Positions 59,442 through 64,000 of a stretch of DNA of 64,000 bases are shown here, piece by piece (the stretch's first letter is position 1; each line of letters starts with the position of its first letter). The notes beneath the pieces were generated by a model. That model had not been told where the DNA came from, did no database searches, and worked only from the letters and a program-made list of their open reading frames with translations. The DNA comes from DAOMFM01 sp035429825 (GTDB lineage Bacteria > Acidobacteriota > Blastocatellia > UBA7656 > JADIYM01): positions 33,114 through 97,113 of the forward strand of contig JBGAKX010000002.1 of the NCBI GenBank assembly GCA_044224215.1. Reading direction: 5' to 3'. The position numbers and the translations under genes were made by a program.

Positions 59442-59948
59442 ATGTCGACATGGAACGGGATCATCTGGGAGCAGTTCGGCGCTGCGATCGACATGCTCGA
59501 GAACGCGATCCGCGCATGTCCCGAGGATGTGTGGAGCGACAGGACCGAGACGCCCGAGTTCTGGTACGTCGCGTTTCACACGCTCTTCTTTCTGGACCTC
59601 TACCTGTCGGGCACGCTGGAGGGATTCGCCCCGCCGGCGCCATTCACTCTCGACGAGCTCGACCCGGCAGGAGTGCTTCCCGACCGCGTTTACGACCAGG
59701 CGCTGCTGCTCGATTATCTCGAACACTGCCGCGCGAAGTGCCGGACGACGCTCATGAACCTCACGGACGAAGCAGCCGGCCGGCGATGCGGCATCGCGCG
59801 ACTCGACCTTTCGTTCGGCGGCCTGTTGCTCGACAACATGCGACACGTCCAGCATCACACGGCGCAGCTGAACCTCATCCTCAGACAGCGCATCGACTCG
59901 GCTCCCGGATGGGTCAGCCGGACCGGCGCCCCGCTCGTGGGAGCGTGA
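59442..59948 (+). CDS. DinB family protein
   Basis: 168 residues behind TAGGAG. The histidines lie in FWYVAFHTLFFLDLYLSG and MRHVQHHTAQLNLILR. The first helix, IIWEQFGAAIDMLENAIRACPEDVW, is a familiar DinB_2 start. It starts 13 bases after the DUF2255 stop. A hydrolase gene begins 25 bases after its end. Confidence 0.88.
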   Translation: MSTWNGIIWEQFGAAIDMLENAIRACPEDVWSDRTETPEFWYVAFHTLFFLDLYLSGTLEGFAPPAPFTLDELDPAGVLPDRVYDQALLLDYLEHCRAKCRTTLMNLTDEAAGRRCGIARLDLSFGGLLLDNMRHVQHHTAQLNLILRQRIDSAPGWVSRTGAPLVGA

Positions 59949-59973
59949 ACGCACGTTGCAAGGGATTGACCTT

Positions 59974-60807
59974 ATGAGTGACACGAGCAAGGTCCACGAT
60001 GTTGCAAAGACCCCGGTGTTCCACGAGCTCCCGGGAGCGGACGCCATACATGTCCGGCATGACCTCCCGTTCGCATCGGTCGACGGCGACGTCCTGACGA
60101 TGGACGTCTACAGCCCCGCCGGTCAGGAGGACGGCATTCACCTGCCGGCCGTGGTCATCGTCAGCGGCTATCCGGACCTCGGAGTCCGGCGGATCATCGG
60201 TTGCCGGCACAAGGAGATGGCGTCGGTCGTGTGCTGGGCGCGGATGATTGCTGCGTCCGGGCTCGTTGCGATCGCATACGAGAACCGTGATCCGGCCCGC
60301 GACCTCGACGATTTGCTGGCGCATGTTGGGCAGAACGCGGCGTCGCTTGGTATCGACGGCAACGCGATCGGCGTGTGGGCGTGTTCCGGAAACGGTCCGC
60401 TTGCACTGTCGCTGCTGATGCGTGGCGACCACCCGGCAACCAAGTGCGCCGTACTGTGCTATCCGTTCACGGTCGACCTTGAGGAACACACCGCCGTCGC
60501 CGACGCCTCACAGGCGTTCGGGTTCGTGAACGCCTGTGCAGGAAGAACCGTCGGGGACATTCGACGCGATGCCCGAATGTTCGTTGCCAGGGCGGGCAGG
60601 GACGGTACGCCGGGGCTCAACGAGACCCTTGATCGATTCGTCACGCACGCGCTCGCGTGCAACCTGCCGCTCACGCTCGCCAATCACGCGGAGGGGCCTC
60701 ACGCGTTCGATCTGTTCGACGACAGCCACGAGACTCGCACGGTGATCGATCAGGCCCTCTTGTTCATGCGGTCGGCGCTCGCGCGTCAGAACGCGCGCGA
60801 GGGCTGA
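59974..60807 (+). CDS. Alpha/beta hydrolase, dienelactone-hydrolase-like
   Basis: 277 residues from ATG 59974. The fold is marked by LPAVVIVSGYPD, AYENRDPARDLDDLL, nucleophile region VWACSGNGPLALSLL and HAEGPHAFDLFD with the terminal histidine. The elbow is CSGNG instead of GxSxG, as in some dienelactone-hydrolase-like members. Substrate unknown. Confidence 0.85.
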   Translation: MSDTSKVHDVAKTPVFHELPGADAIHVRHDLPFASVDGDVLTMDVYSPAGQEDGIHLPAVVIVSGYPDLGVRRIIGCRHKEMASVVCWARMIAASGLVAIAYENRDPARDLDDLLAHVGQNAASLGIDGNAIGVWACSGNGPLALSLLMRGDHPATKCAVLCYPFTVDLEEHTAVADASQAFGFVNACAGRTVGDIRRDARMFVARAGRDGTPGLNETLDRFVTHALACNLPLTLANHAEGPHAFDLFDDSHETRTVIDQALLFMRSALARQNAREG

Positions 60808-60855
60808 TTCGTCGTGCGGGTTGAGTCGCCCGGCGGCACCCGCCATGATTTCGGC

Positions 60856-61272
60856 ATGCTGAACATTCGCGAAATCGACCATCTCGTGTTGCGCGTCGTG
60901 GACCTCGACCGGATGCTCTCGTTCTATTGCAACGTGCTGGGCTGTACGCGCGAGCGGAGCCAGGAGGAGATCGGACTGTTCCAGCTGCGCGCCGGACGAT
61001 CGTTGATCGACCTCGTCACGGTTGACGGAAAGCTCGGCGCCGCCGGCGGACGTGCGCCGGGCGTCGAAGGACGAAATCTCGACCATCTGTGCCTGAGAAT
61101 CGATCCGTTCGACGGCGACGCAATCCTGTCGTATCTCCGTGGCCGAGGAATCGATGCTGGTGAAGTCGCGTCGCGATACGGCGCCGAGGGCGAAGGTCCC
61201 TCAATCTACGTTACCGATCCCGAGGGCAACGTGGTCGAGCTCAAGGGCGCGCCGTGGGAGTCTGGTCGCTGA
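60856..61272 (+). CDS. VOC family protein (glyoxalase I-like)
   Basis: 138 residues from ATG 60856. The metal ligands look complete: His in EIDHLVLRV near residue 8, His in NLDHLCLRI near residue 79 and Glu in NVVELKG near the end, with YVTDPEGNVVEL. It could be an active metal enzyme such as a lactoylglutathione lyase relative. An in-frame GTG 60814 lies upstream and is less likely. Confidence 0.86.
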   Translation: MLNIREIDHLVLRVVDLDRMLSFYCNVLGCTRERSQEEIGLFQLRAGRSLIDLVTVDGKLGAAGGRAPGVEGRNLDHLCLRIDPFDGDAILSYLRGRGIDAGEVASRYGAEGEGPSIYVTDPEGNVVELKGAPWESGR

Positions 61273-61420
61273 CGACGGCCGGCGTGGAGGGCAATCCCGC
61301 AGCGCGGCCCATATTGCCTCGCTCTCGCCGGAGTGTTACTGATATGCCTTGTTCGGTGCACGGCGTCGCGGGATTCGCACGTACACAACAGCCCTTGGCA
61401 TGCACGGTGATTCACAATCC

Positions 61421-61972
61421 ATGAGATACGGAACTCTCCTCGCAACGCTCCTTGTCGTGCTTCCCGGAGTGACGGCGACCGGCGTCGTTGCATCTCCGAC
61501 GGTTCCGACGACAGAGCGGGTCGCCGCGCCGCAATCACCCGCCGGTGAAGTGGACCTGTCGGTCAATGGTATTCGCTTTGGAACGTCGTACGCGGACGTC
61601 GTCAAGGCCGTCGGAAAGCCAAGAAACCAGGCGCGGGAGCGCGTGAGCGCCGATTCGTGCGGCCCTGCATACATGGATCTGGGGCTCACGTACGGAGGTC
61701 TGTTCATCCGGATGAAGGGAACGCCCAAGGGCACCGATTTCAAGGCCGTGTCGTTCGACGTGACGTCGGCGCGCTGGACCATTGCGCCAGGAATCCGAGT
61801 CGGGATGTCGGACGCCGACCTTCGCAAGGTCGTCGGCGATCCAGGAAGCACCGACGAAGTCGAAGGCACGATCGTCGAGCACTTTGTCAACGCCGGCAAC
61901 AACGGCATCGCGAACCTGTTCGTGAAGAACGGCAAGCTCGTTCGGGTCGCGTGGGAGATGAAGCTCTGCTGA
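61421..61972 (+). CDS. Secreted protein of unknown function
   Basis: 183 residues. ATG 61421 begins the signal peptide (MRYGTLLATLLVVLPGV); ATG 61400 is in frame upstream. The mature domain has FGTSYADVVKAVGKPR and IRVGMSDADLRKVVGDPGSTDE, two turns of an SmpA/OmlA-like (BamE-type) fold by eye, and FVKNGKLVRVAWEM. Two cysteines. Function unknown. Confidence 0.7.
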   Translation: MRYGTLLATLLVVLPGVTATGVVASPTVPTTERVAAPQSPAGEVDLSVNGIRFGTSYADVVKAVGKPRNQARERVSADSCGPAYMDLGLTYGGLFIRMKGTPKGTDFKAVSFDVTSARWTIAPGIRVGMSDADLRKVVGDPGSTDEVEGTIVEHFVNAGNNGIANLFVKNGKLVRVAWEMKLC

Positions 61973-62003
61973 GTTGGGAACCTGACGCGGGAGGAAGCCA
62001 CGA

Positions 62004-62222
62004 ATGGCGGAGGCAAACGAGAAGCCGCTCGGCATGGGAGCGATCATCGCGATCATGATCGCCGTTGGCCTGGGAGTCGGGGTTGTCCTGGGCCTGGTCG
62101 GCGGTCTGCTGAAACTGCCGCCTGGAGTGACGGGAGGAGCCGTGGGCGGAGCGGTCGGTGTCGTCGGAGTGATCCTGCTCAACCGCCGCCGCGCCCTGAT
62201 AAAGCAGCAGAACAACGATTGA
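62004..62222 (+). CDS. Small membrane protein, glycine-rich
   Basis: 72 residues. Two hydrophobic helices, about 12-35 and 42-59, rich in Gly, Val and Ile (AVGLGVGVVLGLVGGLL and GGAVGGAVGVVGVILL). The GxxxG spacing suggests tight packing or oligomerisation. GGGAGGAAGC precedes the ATG. Function unknown. Confidence 0.74.
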   Translation: MAEANEKPLGMGAIIAIMIAVGLGVGVVLGLVGGLLKLPPGVTGGAVGGAVGVVGVILLNRRRALIKQQNND

Positions 62223-62253
62223 GCGACCTGGTGTCGCCGGGGGGTGTGGCTAC

Positions 62254-62736
62254 ATGAAGGCGTACAGGCAAGGCGCGGTTGGCGCGCTGATGGACGAGTA
62301 CGAGCGAGTCGTCGGCGAGCTTGCTCACGTCGTCGAGACGCTGTCGGACGATGAATACCAGCAGGTCCGGGACACGGTCACGACTGACGAGGCATGCCGG
62401 TCGTTCCGCACGATCCTGACGCACGTGATCGGCGCGGGGTACGGATACGCGGGGATGATGCGCGATTTCTGGGGCGTGGAGCGCGTCGGGCGACCGGACG
62501 ACGTCCCGACGGCAGCTGCCGCGCTCGATGGTCTGCAGGCGATCCTCGCGTACATGAGCGAGACGCTCGATGGACACTGGGACCTTTCCGAAGAGGACTC
62601 GAACGCCATGAAGATGCCCGCCAGGTGGGGCCCCGTGTACGACTTCGAACAGCTCTTCGAGCACGCAATCGTTCACGTCATGCGTCACCGGCGGCAGATC
62701 GAACGATTCCTCGCGCGCGATCGGGCAACATCGTGA
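62254..62736 (+). CDS. DinB family protein
   Basis: 160 residues. SFRTILTHVIGAGYGYAGMM holds the first histidine and HAIVHVMRHRRQIERFL the pair. The overall plan is the DinB_2 branch with Glu/Asp-rich centre. The ATG follows a GGGGGGTG spacer. Seventh DinB gene of the window. Confidence 0.88.
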   Translation: MKAYRQGAVGALMDEYERVVGELAHVVETLSDDEYQQVRDTVTTDEACRSFRTILTHVIGAGYGYAGMMRDFWGVERVGRPDDVPTAAAALDGLQAILAYMSETLDGHWDLSEEDSNAMKMPARWGPVYDFEQLFEHAIVHVMRHRRQIERFLARDRATS

Positions 62737-62758
62737 TCGCCTGACGAGTCACCCGCGA

Positions 62759-63304
62759 ATGAAACGGTACATTGCATTCCTGCGAGCCATAAACGTCGGC
62801 AGCCACACGGTCCGGATGGACGAGCTGAAGCGGCTGTTCGAGGCGCTCGATCTCGCCAACGTCGAGACATTCATCGCAAGCGGAAACGTCATCTTCGACT
62901 CGTCCGCAAAGCCGCAGGTGCTCCAGCGCCGGATTGAGACGCACCTTGCGGAGAGTCTGGGATACGAGGTCGCGACATTTCTGCGCTCGACGGCCGAGCT
63001 CTCGGAGGTGGCGGAGTACCAGCCGTTCGGCCCGCTTGACGACGCGTCGTATGCGTCCCTGTATGTCTCGTTCGTCGGGCAGCCCGTGCCGGCCGACGCC
63101 GAAGCACGGATTCTTGCGTACCGCAGCGAACTCGACGATTTTCACGTGCACGGCCGCGAGGTCTACTGGCTGTGCAGGACAAAGATGAGCGACTCGAGGT
63201 TCATGCCGGGGAAGCTCGAGAAGGCGCTCGGCGGCGCGCCCGCGACGTCGCGAAATACAACCACGATCAAGCGGATTGCCGAAAAGTACTGCGGCGGTGG
63301 TTGA
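62759..63304 (+). CDS. DUF1697 family protein
   Basis: 181 residues. YIAFLRAINVGSHTVRMDELKRLFEAL, NVETFIASGNVIFDS and KLEKALGGAPATSRNTTTIKRIAEKY are defining blocks of DUF1697. It is a common cytosolic single-domain protein, structure known, function not settled. Start at ATG 62759. Confidence 0.92.
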   Translation: MKRYIAFLRAINVGSHTVRMDELKRLFEALDLANVETFIASGNVIFDSSAKPQVLQRRIETHLAESLGYEVATFLRSTAELSEVAEYQPFGPLDDASYASLYVSFVGQPVPADAEARILAYRSELDDFHVHGREVYWLCRTKMSDSRFMPGKLEKALGGAPATSRNTTTIKRIAEKYCGGG

Positions 63305-63359
63305 GCATTGCGGCTTGTGTGGTGTCGCCCGGTGCCGTCCCCACTTCAAGGAGTCGATC

Positions 63360-63866
63360 ATGATTCACGGGAAGCCAATCGAAATCCTGATGCGGTTCGT
63401 GGCAGTTCGTGTGCTCTTGGCCGCCGTTGCCGTGGCGTCGGCGACCATCGACACGGCGCGAGCGCACGGTGGGGATCCGACGGGCTCGACGGACGTGGCA
63501 AGCGTCAGCGAGCAATGGGCGAAGCTGTGGAGCGCAAAGAACCTCGACGGAGTCGTTGCGCTGTACGCCGAGGACGCCGTGTTTCTGCCGTCGACCGGGA
63601 CACGGGTCGAAGGCCGCGACGCGATTCGGGAGCTCTTCAAGTCGGCGCTCGCCGCTTATGATCCCGACATCACCGTCCGGAGCACAAAGAGCGAGATCGT
63701 GGGCGACCTCGCATACGATATCGGCGAGTACCGCGAAACTGTTATGAACAAGGGCGTTGCTTCGACGGGCCGGGGCAGCTACCTCGTCGTCCTCAGGCGC
63801 TCGCCGTCGAATCGGTGGCTCATCGTTTCGCAGATGTGGACCGACGAACCGACTGGCTCGCACTAG
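63360..63866 (+). CDS. SgcJ/EcaC-type NTF2-like protein with signal
   Basis: 168 residues. A long hydrophobic start (residues 11-30, cleavage near ARAHG) is a signal peptide. The NTF2 domain has SVSEQWAKLWSAKNLDGVVALYAEDAVFLP, GRDAIRELFKSALAAYD and RGSYLVVLRRSPSNRWLIVSQMW, matching the SgcJ/EcaC or DUF4440 branch. CAAGGAGTC precedes the ATG. Confidence 0.86.
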   Translation: MIHGKPIEILMRFVAVRVLLAAVAVASATIDTARAHGGDPTGSTDVASVSEQWAKLWSAKNLDGVVALYAEDAVFLPSTGTRVEGRDAIRELFKSALAAYDPDITVRSTKSEIVGDLAYDIGEYRETVMNKGVASTGRGSYLVVLRRSPSNRWLIVSQMWTDEPTGSH

Positions 63867-63901
63867 GCGAATCGGCGGCCCGGCAACCGGAGAAGCGTTC
63901 C

Positions 63902-64000
63902 GTGGACATCGTGTACTTCACCTCGCCTGAGGACTTTCGAGCCTGGCTCGAGGCGAACCACGCCACGGCCACTGAACTCCTGGTCGGGTTCCGGAAGAAG
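63902..64000 (+). CDS. YdeI/OmpD-associated family protein, 5' part
   Basis: The gene begins at GTG 63902 behind GGAGAAG and runs off the window after 33 codons. VYFTSPEDFRAWLEANHATATELLVGFRKK is the usual start of YdeI/OmpD-associated proteins. Function in this family is unclear; bacteriocin protection was suggested for some members. Confidence 0.78.
   Translation, partial: MDIVYFTSPEDFRAWLEANHATATELLVGFRKK

Noticed and set aside
1..64000. Classical integron cassette array
   Set aside because: Many junctions are shorter than 25 bases or overlap (for example 282/302, 17495/17492, 23192/23194, 56785/56782), leaving no room for attC sites, and no integrase is present. Only two degenerate half sites were found.
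1..64000. CRISPR arrays, tRNA and rRNA genes, toxin-antitoxin pairs, biosynthetic cluster
   Set aside because: No regular spaced repeats, no tRNA-like T-loop sequences, and no matching protein families were seen on reading both strands.

Overview
The window is GC-rich bacterial chromosomal DNA with about 106 protein genes in 64 kb. Nearly all are short single-domain genes on the + strand; only five supported genes lie on the - strand (8030-8221, 8327-9304, 15614-16051, 55486-55983 and 58596-58763). I see no rRNA, tRNA, CRISPR array, transposase, integrase, phage gene or toxin-antitoxin pair. The family mix (DUF4256, DUF5990, DUF5996, DUF6265, TIGR03067, DUF3303, DUF2255, many DinB and VOC proteins) suggests a soil or sediment bacterium of the Acidobacteriota/Gemmatimonadota type. 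That placement is inference, because no marker gene is present.

The same few families recur. There are 13 VOC (glyoxalase/bleomycin-resistance) proteins, 7 GNAT acetyltransferases, 7 DinB-fold proteins, 4 DUF1801 proteins, 4 NTF2/SnoaL-like proteins, 3 alpha/beta hydrolases, 2 RidA-like proteins, 2 MOSC proteins, 2 ankyrin proteins, 4 small zinc-ribbon proteins and about a dozen small membrane proteins. This is a detoxification and modification repertoire rather than one pathway.

Layout: 0-10 kb holds VOC, DUF4256, GNAT, an exported amidase paired with a RidA-like protein, DinB and MOSC genes, then a - strand pair. 10-22 kb holds a racemase, a reductase, a second MOSC, an RsbRD-like sensor domain, a hydrolase/M28 peptidase pair and a run of membrane proteins. 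22-28 kb holds an exported threonine-aldolase-like enzyme with a GMC oxidoreductase, three GNATs and a di-iron-type metallo-beta-lactamase. 28-41 kb holds ankyrin, DUF, methyltransferase, esterase and trmO genes. 41-54 kb holds four DinB, DUF1801 or CPBP blocks, a cyclase, an ArsR/SRPBCC/membrane operon, an AlkD-like glycosylase and an aldo-keto reductase. 54-64 kb holds a TPR/OsmC/DUF1801/DUF3303/VOC operon, a small - strand membrane gene with a hairpin leader, a REP-like palindrome, and more DinB, hydrolase, VOC and DUF1697 genes. It ends inside a YdeI-type gene.

Most genes look monocistronic with their own Shine-Dalgarno; a minority form pairs or short operons with overlapping or near-touching frames. 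Several genes have a -10-like hexamer 6 to 11 nt before the ATG and no Shine-Dalgarno, which suggests leaderless transcripts. The same-strand run of unrelated small genes recalls an integron cassette array, but many junctions are too short for attC sites and only two degenerate attC-half-like sequences were seen. I did not find a defence system or biosynthetic cluster, and nothing here is clearly an undescribed multi-gene system.
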